Shown: in pieces, positions 22,787 through 28,873 of the stretch
How positions within the stretch are numbered: position 1 is the stretch's first letter
Layout of the letters: each line of letters begins with the position of its first letter
Assembly: GCA_964487895.1 (NCBI GenBank)
Contig: CAZASM010000007.1
Span: 1-32,931, forward strand
From: CAYYYA01 sp964487895
Lineage (GTDB): Bacteria; Patescibacteriota; Patescibacteriia; UBA1558; 2-01-FULL-52-15
DNA: 32,931 bases
Direction of reading: 5' to 3'
Translations under genes and position numbers: made by a program
The notes under the pieces: generated by a model
What the model was told of the DNA's origin: nothing
Seen by the model: only the letters and a program-made list of their open reading frames with translations
Databases searched by the model: none

Positions 22787-22814
22787 ATTCTAGCATAGCT
22801 TGACTAGAAGTGAA
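22787..22814 (-). promoter_or_regulatory. leaderless promoter of the YgjP gene
   Basis: Minus strand TTCACT (22809-22814), 16-base spacer, extended TGC-TAGAAT (22787-22792), ending six bases before the ATG. It overlaps the divergent promoter at 22800-22828. Confidence 0.55.
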
Positions 22815-22828
22815 TATTTAAGTATAGT
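22800..22828 (+). promoter_or_regulatory. promoter of the 22911-23834 operon
   Basis: TTGACT (22800-22805), 17-base spacer, TATAGT (22823-22828). Confidence 0.7.
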
Positions 22829-22910
22829 GTAAAACCTAAACGGTTCATTTTATCAGTAGATTCGCGAGTTTGATCACTACTTCCTTGATAACTATAAGGA
22901 GGAGTAGAAC

Positions 22911-23264
22911 GTGTCTCTAGGTAAATATTCCACTTTGGAGTTGTTACCGTGGCCTCAACCTTTCATCTTACAGCTGGTTATTGCTTGTCAGGATGAGGGA
23001 TTAGCTCCGGATCTGAATGTTCTAAAATCGGCGTTGAGTCAGGCTAAGACTGTTCAGTCTTTGAGCTCATCGCAGATAACAGCGGCAGTGACATTCTTGC
23101 GGCAGGCCCGATGTCTGGAGCCTGAGCATAATCAGCCTCTGAGAGCAACAGCTCTTGCTCGTGAAGCAGTCAATTCCTTACCTCAACCAGAAGGAATGAT
23201 GGCGGTTGTTCAGCAGATAACTGAGGTTCAAGTGACTCTCACCGAACAGCAGAAGAGGAGCTAA
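22911..23264 (+). CDS. small SD-led protein of unknown function (117 aa)
   Basis: Unrecognised. First of three tightly packed small genes. The start is a GTG at 22911, preceded by AAGGAGGAG (22896-22904). The N-terminus has PFILQLVIACQDEGLAPDLN (positions 17-36), which aligns with the 23980 protein (ILLKLLALCHQQGQIPHYQQ) at L, C, G and P. A later SSSQITAAVTFLRQARCLEP could be a recognition-type helix plus turn. A winged-helix fold is possible but unproven. The stop (23262-23264) lies three bases before the next ATG, whose SD is inside this gene. Confidence 0.72.
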   Translation: MSLGKYSTLELLPWPQPFILQLVIACQDEGLAPDLNVLKSALSQAKTVQSLSSSQITAAVTFLRQARCLEPEHNQPLRATALAREAVNSLPQPEGMMAVVQQITEVQVTLTEQQKRS

Positions 23265-23267
23265 TCC

Positions 23268-23543
23268 ATGTCGATGGACGTGAAGTATCGGCGCGTGGCC
23301 TTGCTCGAATGCCTGAACAGTTTCGGTCGCCCGGTTTCGTTCGAAGAATTGAATGGACACCTGCGGAGCACTCGTCAGACCGCCGCTGACGGGCAGGACA
23401 GTCTCTACGGTACGTTGGCAAGTCAGAATAACGCCCTGAGCGTTACCCTGCGACTCGATTTGGCCGTGCTTCACGCCAATGGACATGTGCGAGAATTCGA
23501 AGGTACCTACGAAGGCATTTTGCGCCCCGCGCTGATGAGCTGA
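23268..23543 (+). CDS. small SD-led protein, possible winged helix (91 aa)
   Basis: Middle gene of the trio. The 91-aa product has a helix-turn-helix-like layout: RVALLECLNSFGRPVSFEEL (9-28), then ALSVTLRLDLAVLHANGHVR (56-75) and a short beta hairpin. This matches the general plan of a winged-helix DNA-binding domain, but no family is recognised. SD AGAGGAG lies just upstream in the end of the previous gene. The coding sequence looks visibly GC-rich against the AT-richer tsa genes nearby. Confidence 0.7.
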   Translation: MSMDVKYRRVALLECLNSFGRPVSFEELNGHLRSTRQTAADGQDSLYGTLASQNNALSVTLRLDLAVLHANGHVREFEGTYEGILRPALMS

Positions 23544-23570
23544 CACACCTGTCCTGAAGGAGGGTTGAAG

Positions 23571-23834
23571 ATGACTGCAACGGTTGTTCGGCATACAGTT
23601 ACTGTCGAGGGCAAACCACCAGAGATGATGATGAAGCTGGTCTTTACCAGTGACGAACATTGCCTTGCCTTGCAGGAAGCGCTGATTGAGGTGTTCGGTA
23701 GTGATCGCGTGCGGGTAGAAGGTCCTACTGAAAGTATCTCGTTGCCGGTTCCTGTGGCTCGCATCAGCGAATTCTGGGCTCTCATTAATGATTTCAGTCG
23801 CCGGTACGACTTCACTATCCAGTACCAAGACTGA
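23571..23834 (+). CDS. small SD-led protein of unknown function (87 aa)
   Basis: Last gene of the trio. The ATG at 23571 is seven bases after AGGAGG (23558-23563). A TTG two codons earlier is in frame but would sit on the SD. The 87-aa product looks like a small alpha/beta domain: TATVVRHTVTVEGKPP, then MKLVFTSDEHCLALQEALIE, VFGSDRVRVEGPTESISLPV and an ending helix. No family is recognised. A strong terminator follows at 23867-23902. Confidence 0.72.
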   Translation: MTATVVRHTVTVEGKPPEMMMKLVFTSDEHCLALQEALIEVFGSDRVRVEGPTESISLPVPVARISEFWALINDFSRRYDFTIQYQD

Positions 23835-23866
23835 TTTCATCGGGTTCAGTAACTCAGTCGACTTCC

Positions 23867-23902
23867 GTCCTCCGCCAGAACATCGGCGGAGGACATTTTT
23901 TT
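23867..23902 (+). terminator. terminator of the 22911-23834 operon
   Basis: GTCCTCCGCC (23867-23876) / GGCGGAGGAC (23885-23894) then ATTTTTTTT. One of the strongest in the window. Confidence 0.9.
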
Positions 23903-23915
23903 TACTCAAATTTTC

Positions 23916-23943
23916 TTGACCAATTGTAATTATCTGCTAAGGT
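23916..23943 (+). promoter_or_regulatory. promoter of the 23980 small gene
   Basis: TTGACC (23916-23921), 16-base spacer, extended TGC-TAAGGT (23938-23943). Leader about 30 bases. Confidence 0.5.
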
Positions 23944-23979
23944 ACAGGACGGTTAGCACATTTACCCCTTGGAGGTTGT

Positions 23980-24357
23980 ATGGATGAACAGCTTTTAGCT
24001 GTTGATGAGATTCTGCTCAAGTTGTTGGCGCTCTGTCACCAGCAAGGTCAGATACCTCACTATCAACAGCTATTCAAAGTGCTCACGAGCTATCTCGATG
24101 ACCCAGTGATAAAGGTTAGGGAGGTGCGTCTATGCGGTTTGTCTCCCGATTCAGCCAGACGCGAAATTCAGCTGTTGGTTGATCTGACTAGTTCACGAGT
24201 TCGTGGGTTGCTATATTGGCAAGGTCTGTACCCAACTATCACCAGAGAGGGTTTGCATCGGGCTGAGACTATTCAGTTACCGCCTGATATTGAGCAACTG
24301 GCTCAGCAGATCATTGATCAAATTCTTCTTTCTAAGGAGGGTCTCAAGGTCACGTAA
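23980..24357 (+). CDS. small SD-led protein of unknown function (125 aa)
   Basis: Unrecognised 125-aa soluble helical protein. The N-terminal block VDEILLKLLALCHQQGQIPH resembles the 22911 protein and, more weakly, the 21758 protein. A second block SPDSARREIQLLVDLTSSRV could be a recognition-type helix. The ATG is preceded by TTGGAGG about four bases upstream. Its stop codon lies inside the stem of its own terminator (24346-24380). Single-gene cassette immediately upstream of tsaD. Confidence 0.72.
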   Translation: MDEQLLAVDEILLKLLALCHQQGQIPHYQQLFKVLTSYLDDPVIKVREVRLCGLSPDSARREIQLLVDLTSSRVRGLLYWQGLYPTITREGLHRAETIQLPPDIEQLAQQIIDQILLSKEGLKVT

Positions 24358-24380
24358 TCACTGCGTGACCTTTCTTTTTT
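24346..24380 (+). terminator. terminator of the 23980 gene
   Basis: AAGGTCACG (24346-24354) / CGTGACCTT (24364-24372) followed by TCTTTTTT. The stem includes the stop codon region of the gene. Confidence 0.85.
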
Positions 24381-24384
24381 CTCT

Positions 24385-24390
24385 TATAAT
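24385..24390 (+). promoter_or_regulatory. -10 box of tsaD
   Basis: Perfect TATAAT 15 bases before the tsaD ATG, right after a terminator. No good -35 and no SD; leader about nine bases. Confidence 0.5.
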
Positions 24391-24405
24391 CGCTAGTATT
24401 GTCAT

Positions 24406-25461
24406 ATGAAAATCTTTGCCATCGAAACATCCTGCGATGAAACATCTTTTGCTTTATTGAACATCACTAAAGCTGGTTTTAAATTACAACAACATATTAT
24501 TGCTTCTCAAGCAGCTATTCATTCTAAGTATGGTGGAGTCGTGCCAGAAGTAGCGGCTCGTATGCATCTGGAAGTTCTGTTACCGCTATTAGACAAAAGT
24601 ATTGGTCTGAAAAAAATCAAAACAACTGATTTGATTGCAGTTACTGCTGGACCTGGTTTGATAACATCATTAATGGTAGGAACTGAGACAGCTAAGGCTT
24701 TGGCCTTTGCTCTCAATAAACCATTATTACCAATCAATCACTTGGAAGCGCACATTTATGCTAACTGGTTGACCTATCCAGAGTTATTTCAGAACGATAA
24801 AAAAATATTTCCCAGCTTAGCTTTAATTGTCTCTGGTGGTCACACAGAATTAATTTTGATGACAGGACACGGTAAGTATCAATTAATTGGTCAGACGTTG
24901 GACGATGCCGCTGGTGAAGCTTTCGATAAAGTGGCGAAAATTTTAGGCTTGGGCTATCCTGGTGGACCGCTTGTGGCCAAGTTAGCTGCTGAAGGTAATC
25001 CAACAGCAATTGATTTTCCTCGTCCGATGTTGAACAAAAATAATTTTGATTTTAGTTTCGCGGGATTGAAGACGTCGGTTTTGTATTATGTACAAAACCG
25101 AATGAAGAAAGAAGAATTAAGAATTAAGAAATCGGAAATTGCGGATATCTGCGCGTCGTTCCAAGCAGCTGTCTGTGATGTGTTGGTCAAAAAAATTGAG
25201 CGAGCAGCGATGCAGTATAAGGTAAAATCGCTGATGGTGGTGGGCGGTGTGAGTGCCAATAAGGAATTGGGGAATAGAATGAAGACTTTAGGGGTAACCC
25301 TAGGGTTACCCGTCTTCATTCCGCAATTAGAATTCACCGGCGACAACGCCGCGATGATTGCTGCTGCTGCCTACTATCATCGTGGTGATAAAGGTCAGAA
25401 AGATAATTGGCGCAGATTGAGATTTAATCCGCAAATGAGGTTAGTGTCATCGAAAATGTAG
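24406..25461 (+). CDS. tsaD: tRNA N6-threonylcarbamoyltransferase TsaD
   Basis: Transfers the threonylcarbamoyl group to A37 of ANN-decoding tRNAs (t6A). The 351-aa protein has ETSCDET (7-13), the metal-binding NHLEAH (His112, His116), SGGHTEL (143-149) and the C-terminal GDNAAMIAAAA. Length is normal (about 335-350). A Lys/Glu-rich insert (KKEELRIKKSEI) is encoded by an AAGAATTAAGAA-type run near 25105-25135. A 43-bp nested palindrome (25278-25320) lies inside the coding region without changing the expected spacing. It heads the t6A gene group; TsaB is not in this window. Confidence 0.97.
   Translation: MKIFAIETSCDETSFALLNITKAGFKLQQHIIASQAAIHSKYGGVVPEVAARMHLEVLLPLLDKSIGLKKIKTTDLIAVTAGPGLITSLMVGTETAKALAFALNKPLLPINHLEAHIYANWLTYPELFQNDKKIFPSLALIVSGGHTELILMTGHGKYQLIGQTLDDAAGEAFDKVAKILGLGYPGGPLVAKLAAEGNPTAIDFPRPMLNKNNFDFSFAGLKTSVLYYVQNRMKKEELRIKKSEIADICASFQAAVCDVLVKKIERAAMQYKVKSLMVVGGVSANKELGNRMKTLGVTLGLPVFIPQLEFTGDNAAMIAAAAYYHRGDKGQKDNWRRLRFNPQMRLVSSKM
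25278..25320. repeat. nested palindrome inside tsaD
   Basis: Outer arms AATGAAGAC (25278-25286) / GTCTTCATT (25312-25320) surround GGGTAACC-CTAG-GGTTACCC (25292-25311). It is in frame with tsaD. Confidence 0.85.
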
Positions 25462-25511
25462 GGACAGGTCCTCGCCTCGCTGAGGCTATGGCGAAGCGGG
25501 GCGACCTGTCC
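25462..25511. repeat. hairpin between tsaD and tsaE
   Basis: GGACAGGTC (25462-25470) / GACCTGTCC (25503-25511) with a GC-rich inner GCCTC-GCT-GAGGC hairpin. It begins right after the tsaD stop. There is no T run, so it is more like a repeat than a terminator. Confidence 0.65.
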
Positions 25512-25528
25512 GTACAGATGATTAAGAT

Positions 25529-25957
25529 ATGAAAAAATTTATTTCAAAATCAGAAAAAGACACGCAAGCTTGGGCTAAGAAATTAGCCTCTACATTAAAA
25601 GGTGGAGAAGTTATTTCATTAGAAGGAAACCTTGGCGCTGGCAAGACAGTGATTAGTAAGGCAATTGCTAAAGCCTTAGGTATCACAGAAGTCGTTAATA
25701 GTCCGACCTTTGTCTTGATGAAGGTCTACTCGGTGCGTCGAAAAGGACAGATTCAAAATTTGGTCCATGTTGATGCTTACCGTCTAGCAGGACACGAAGA
25801 ATTATTAAACATCGGTTTGGGAGATTATCTGGGCCAACCTGATACGATAGTGCTGATCGAGTGGGGAGATAAGGTGCAAGAAATTTTGCCGAAAAATTCT
25901 ATTCGTATTCAAATTGAGCAACGTGGGGAGAAGGAGCGAAGCATTTCAAAATCATAA
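25529..25957 (+). CDS. tsaE: tRNA threonylcarbamoyladenosine biosynthesis ATPase TsaE
   Basis: Small P-loop ATPase that works with TsaD-TsaB in t6A formation. Walker A GNLGAGKT (33-40), then the family VNSPTFVLM segment (about 56-64) and HVDAYRL / LIEWGDKV near the C-terminal half. At 142 aa it is the usual length. The C-terminal residues (ERSISKS) look appended. No SD before the ATG. Downstream is the second copy of the three-helix repeat. Confidence 0.95.
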   Translation: MKKFISKSEKDTQAWAKKLASTLKGGEVISLEGNLGAGKTVISKAIAKALGITEVVNSPTFVLMKVYSVRRKGQIQNLVHVDAYRLAGHEELLNIGLGDYLGQPDTIVLIEWGDKVQEILPKNSIRIQIEQRGEKERSISKS

Positions 25958-25987
25958 TAAGTTGTTCGAAACAGTGAGACTTTTTTA

Positions 25988-26043
25988 GACCACCCCGGTC
26001 TGTGACCTGCCCCTCCTTTTAAAAGGAGGGGAAAGGGGTGGTC
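25988..26043. repeat. three-helix palindromic repeat, copy 2
   Basis: Arms GACCACCCC (25988-25996) / GGGGTGGTC (26035-26043) enclose GGTC-TGT-GACC and a palindrome with CCCCTCC/GGAGGGG arms, as in copy 1 (3652-3709). This copy is itself flanked by GTGAGAC (25974-25980) and GTCTCAC (26044-26050), making a still longer stem. Confidence 0.85.
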
Positions 26044-26063
26044 GTCTCACTCTTTCGGTATCA

Positions 26064-26087
26064 TGCTATACTATAGACAAGTATAGT
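26064..26087 (+). promoter_or_regulatory. promoter region of tsaC
   Basis: Extended -10 TGC-TATACT (26064-26072) and a second TATAGT (26082-26087) nine bases before the ATG. -35 boxes are weak. A very short leader either way. Confidence 0.45.
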
Positions 26088-26096
26088 TTTTCTTTT

Positions 26097-26723
26097 ATGC
26101 AAATTATTAAATTAAATTCTAGCAACAAGCATCAAGTGTTAGCGTTGGCTCAGGAAGTGATTGAACGTGGTGGTACTGTGGTCTTCCCGACGGAGACTTC
26201 TTATGCTCTGGGCGGTGATTTTTTTTCGACCAAAGCGTATAAAAGAATTATCAATATCAAATCACGTCCGCAAGACAAATTTTTCCCCGTAATCGTCGGA
26301 ACAGAAAGTCTAGCTCGGATTTTGGTTAAATTTTCACCAATAGCTGATCGTCTAGCGCAAAAATTTTGGCCTGGACCACTGACTCTGGTCTTGCCCTTAC
26401 AGTTTCTGTCAGTGAATAGTCTTTTTACTTCTGATTATTTAGCTTTACGAGTTTCCTCACATCCTTTAGCTAACGATCTAGCGCAAATTGTGGCTCGTCC
26501 GTTAATCGCTACTTCAGCTAATAAAGCTGGTCAACCAGCGGCTTACCGAGTGACTGATGTAATCCGGCAGTTAGCGGAGCGTTCAGCTGTTCCTGATCTA
26601 ATAATCGATGCTGGTGTCTTACCACAAGAGCCAGCGAGTACGATGATCAAAATTAACGGCAATGAGGTAGAAGTTATTCGCACTGGCAGTTTGACTATTC
26701 CAACATCATATTATGCATCATAG
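26097..26723 (+). CDS. tsaC: L-threonylcarbamoyladenylate synthase (TsaC/Sua5/YrdC family)
   Basis: Makes threonylcarbamoyl-AMP from threonine, bicarbonate and ATP, the first step of t6A. YrdC-fold motifs: GGTVVFPTETSYALGGDFFS (25-44), KSRP near residue 60, KFWPGPLTLVLP around 88-100, LRVSSHPLA and ATSANKAGQPA near 140-150. At 208 aa it lacks the extra C-terminal Sua5 domain, so it is the short form. It overlaps the MFS gene by 11 bases. Together with tsaD and tsaE it provides three of the usual four t6A components. Confidence 0.95.
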   Translation: MQIIKLNSSNKHQVLALAQEVIERGGTVVFPTETSYALGGDFFSTKAYKRIINIKSRPQDKFFPVIVGTESLARILVKFSPIADRLAQKFWPGPLTLVLPLQFLSVNSLFTSDYLALRVSSHPLANDLAQIVARPLIATSANKAGQPAAYRVTDVIRQLAERSAVPDLIIDAGVLPQEPASTMIKINGNEVEVIRTGSLTIPTSYYAS

Positions 26724-27879
26724 AATTCGTTATCTGGGCACTTTTTTGCCCCACCAAATGAAACGAGAGGTGAAAGAGCTCTACCTATCTACTATTTTGA
26801 TGAATCTTGGTTTGGCGATGGTTCAGATGTTTGAGCCAATCTATCTCTATAGTTTGGGCTATGATTTGCAATGGATTTTACTATTCTATGGCATTGTTTA
26901 CGCTTTGTATTTGATCGTGATACCTCTCGGTGCTAAGTTTGCTGCTTGGTATGGTAACGAAAAGAGCATAGTGGTTAGTACAATCTTTATGGTTCTTTTG
27001 TATCTAGCACTTTTCGCTATTCCTTTTTATCCTATACTTTTTTATGTTGCTGCTGTACTGTACGCTTTGCAAAAAATGTTCTATTGGCCAGCTTTTCACG
27101 CTGACTTTGCCCAAAATGGTAAGGAAAGAGAGAGTGCTCGGGAGATCAGCGCGTTGACAGTAGCTACTTCATTATTATTTATCCTCGGACCGATACTAGC
27201 TGGTGCGTTGATTGCGCTTAATGGTTTTGGTCTGATGTTTGCCGTCGTCTCAATTATTTTTTTCTTATCCAATCTACCTTTCTTAGCCGCACCGGAGAAA
27301 TTCACACCGATGAGCTTCTCTTATCGTCATTCTTTTACTGAGTTATTCTCTGCAGCTAATCGTCGACAACTTTTTGCCTACATGGGATTTGCGGAAGAGT
27401 TTGTAGCCTTGGTTTTATGGCCGATATTTATCTCGGTGATAGTTGTAAATGAGTTTGACGTTGGCTTGGTCATCGGAGCTACAGTACTGGTGTCCGTCAT
27501 TGTGACATTAGCGACAGGTAAGTGGTCTGATCAACATCATCGTCATCCAATTTTGCGTCTTGGCACGATCATCTACGCTATAAGTTGGTTTATCAAGCTA
27601 ACAGTACGTACGGTGACGGGTGTATTTTTGGTTGGTTCGCTCTCATGGTTAGCAAAAAATATTATCTCAGTTACTTTGACCTCGATCACTTATACACGTG
27701 CGAAGCGTGCCAGTGTCTTAGAGAGTATCGTGAAGTTTGAGTCAGGCTTAGTGTTGGGCAAACTAATGATTATTTTGGTTTTATCTGTTCTTTTCAGTTT
27801 TTTTCAAGATATTGAGACAGCTTTTGCTATTAGTTTTGTTATCGCTGGGTTGGCTTCATTTTTATATTTACTGCTATGA
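26713..27879 (+). CDS. major facilitator superfamily transporter
   Basis: 388-aa polytopic membrane protein with about 11-12 hydrophobic helices in two halves, separated by a central cytoplasmic region near 195-215. A basic N-terminus (MHHRIRYLGTFLPHQMKREV) precedes the first helix. No MFS signature clear enough to name a substrate. The start overlaps tsaC by 11 bases and the end overlaps rsmA by four (ATGA), so it is embedded in the tRNA/rRNA modification operon. That may reflect operon compaction and not a shared role. Confidence 0.85.
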   Translation: MHHRIRYLGTFLPHQMKREVKELYLSTILMNLGLAMVQMFEPIYLYSLGYDLQWILLFYGIVYALYLIVIPLGAKFAAWYGNEKSIVVSTIFMVLLYLALFAIPFYPILFYVAAVLYALQKMFYWPAFHADFAQNGKERESAREISALTVATSLLFILGPILAGALIALNGFGLMFAVVSIIFFLSNLPFLAAPEKFTPMSFSYRHSFTELFSAANRRQLFAYMGFAEEFVALVLWPIFISVIVVNEFDVGLVIGATVLVSVIVTLATGKWSDQHHRHPILRLGTIIYAISWFIKLTVRTVTGVFLVGSLSWLAKNIISVTLTSITYTRAKRASVLESIVKFESGLVLGKLMIILVLSVLFSFFQDIETAFAISFVIAGLASFLYLLL

Positions 27880-28730
27880 GTTTGTTAATCGAGACTCAAG
27901 AATTAGCGCGCAAATATCATCTGCGACCCGATACTGAGCGGGGGCAGAATTTTTTGATTGATGAGACAGTTATTACTGACAGTTTGATTGCTGCCAATAT
28001 TACTTCTGACGATCATGTCTTAGAGATTGGTTCTGGCTTAGGTACTTTGACGAAAGCTTTGGTCCGTCGCGCTCAGCAGGTAGTCAGCTGTGAATCCGAT
28101 CGGCGCTTGTTTCCTTTGTTAGATGCATTGTCGGAGGAGAATCATAATCTGACAATCATTAAAAATGATTTTCTCAAAGTAGCCTCTAGTGAGCTGTATC
28201 AAGCTTTAGCCCTGAAAAAAAACCAGCCCTACAAAGTGGTGGCGAATATCCCGTATTACATCACTGGCAAAATTATCAGCCAGCTTCTCAGTTTCAATCA
28301 TTTACCGACTGCGGTGGTGCTACTGGTGCAAAAAGAAGTAGCGGAGAAAATAGTTGCTCGCCCAGGAGATCACGGTAAGCAATCTCTCGGAGTGCAGTTC
28401 TATGGACAGCCACGTATTGCTCGGATAGTTTCGCAACGAGCTTTTTGGCCTCGGCCAGCAGTTGATTCTGCTCTTCTAGCTATTACCAAACTTCATCAGT
28501 GGTCCTATCAGGTTGAAGAAAAAATGGTCTGGGATTTGATACGATTAGGCTTTAGCTCGCGACGCAAAACTTTATTGAATAATCTGTCATCTGGTTTGAA
28601 ATTAACTAAACCAGCAGTAGAGGAGTGGTTGATGGCGTCTAAACTACCGCTCAAAATTCGAGCGCAGGATCTTGATTTGGAGCAGTGGGTCACGCTAACT
28701 AAAAAGTCAAAAGTCAAAAGTCAAAATTAA
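27876..28730 (+). CDS. rsmA: 16S rRNA dimethyladenosine transferase RsmA (KsgA)
   Basis: Methylates two adjacent adenines near the 3' end of 16S rRNA using SAM. SAM motif I is VLEIGSGLGTLT (48-59) and the catalytic NIPYYIT is at 124-130. GQNFLIDE (23-30) and FWPRPAVDSALL are also present. The last nine codons (KKSKVKSQN) come from an AAAAGTC array and not from conserved sequence, so the natural C-terminus was probably replaced. It overlaps the MFS gene by four bases. No obvious terminator, but a 17-bp inverted repeat of the array follows. Confidence 0.96.
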   Translation: MSLLIETQELARKYHLRPDTERGQNFLIDETVITDSLIAANITSDDHVLEIGSGLGTLTKALVRRAQQVVSCESDRRLFPLLDALSEENHNLTIIKNDFLKVASSELYQALALKKNQPYKVVANIPYYITGKIISQLLSFNHLPTAVVLLVQKEVAEKIVARPGDHGKQSLGVQFYGQPRIARIVSQRAFWPRPAVDSALLAITKLHQWSYQVEEKMVWDLIRLGFSSRRKTLLNNLSSGLKLTKPAVEEWLMASKLPLKIRAQDLDLEQWVTLTKKSKVKSQN

Positions 28731-28806
28731 AGATACAGGCTCGCAAGTTTTGAGGTTTTTGGTTTTTAGTTGTAGTTTTGACTTTTGACTTTCTAGTTTT
28801 GACTTT
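28701..28806. repeat. AAGTCAAAAGTC array as an inverted repeat
   Basis: Three AAAAGTC units at 28701-28726, overlapping the rsmA stop. An inverted copy TTTTGACTTTTGACTTT lies at 28776-28792 with another unit to 28806. A perfect 17-bp stem forms with a loop of about 50 bases. A related array precedes 16S at 258-291 and short pieces occur near 15898-15920. Confidence 0.7.
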
Positions 28807-28811
28807 ATCAG

Positions 28812-28841
28812 TTGGCATCAGGCAACTGATTATGCTATAAT
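28812..28841 (+). promoter_or_regulatory. promoter of the 28874 gene and the giant gene
   Basis: TTGGCA (28812-28817), 18-base spacer, extended TGC-TATAAT (28836-28841). Leader about 26 bases with only a weak TAGG as SD. Confidence 0.65.
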
Positions 28842-28873
28842 ATAGAAGATTTTTTAATACACTTTAGGCAACC

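Noticed and set aside
23178..23909. 243-codon minus-strand open frame over the 22911-23834 small genes
   Set aside because: It is antisense to three SD-led ORFs, starts inside their terminator, has no SD or promoter and no recognisable domain. The high GC of the sense genes explains the long open antisense frame.
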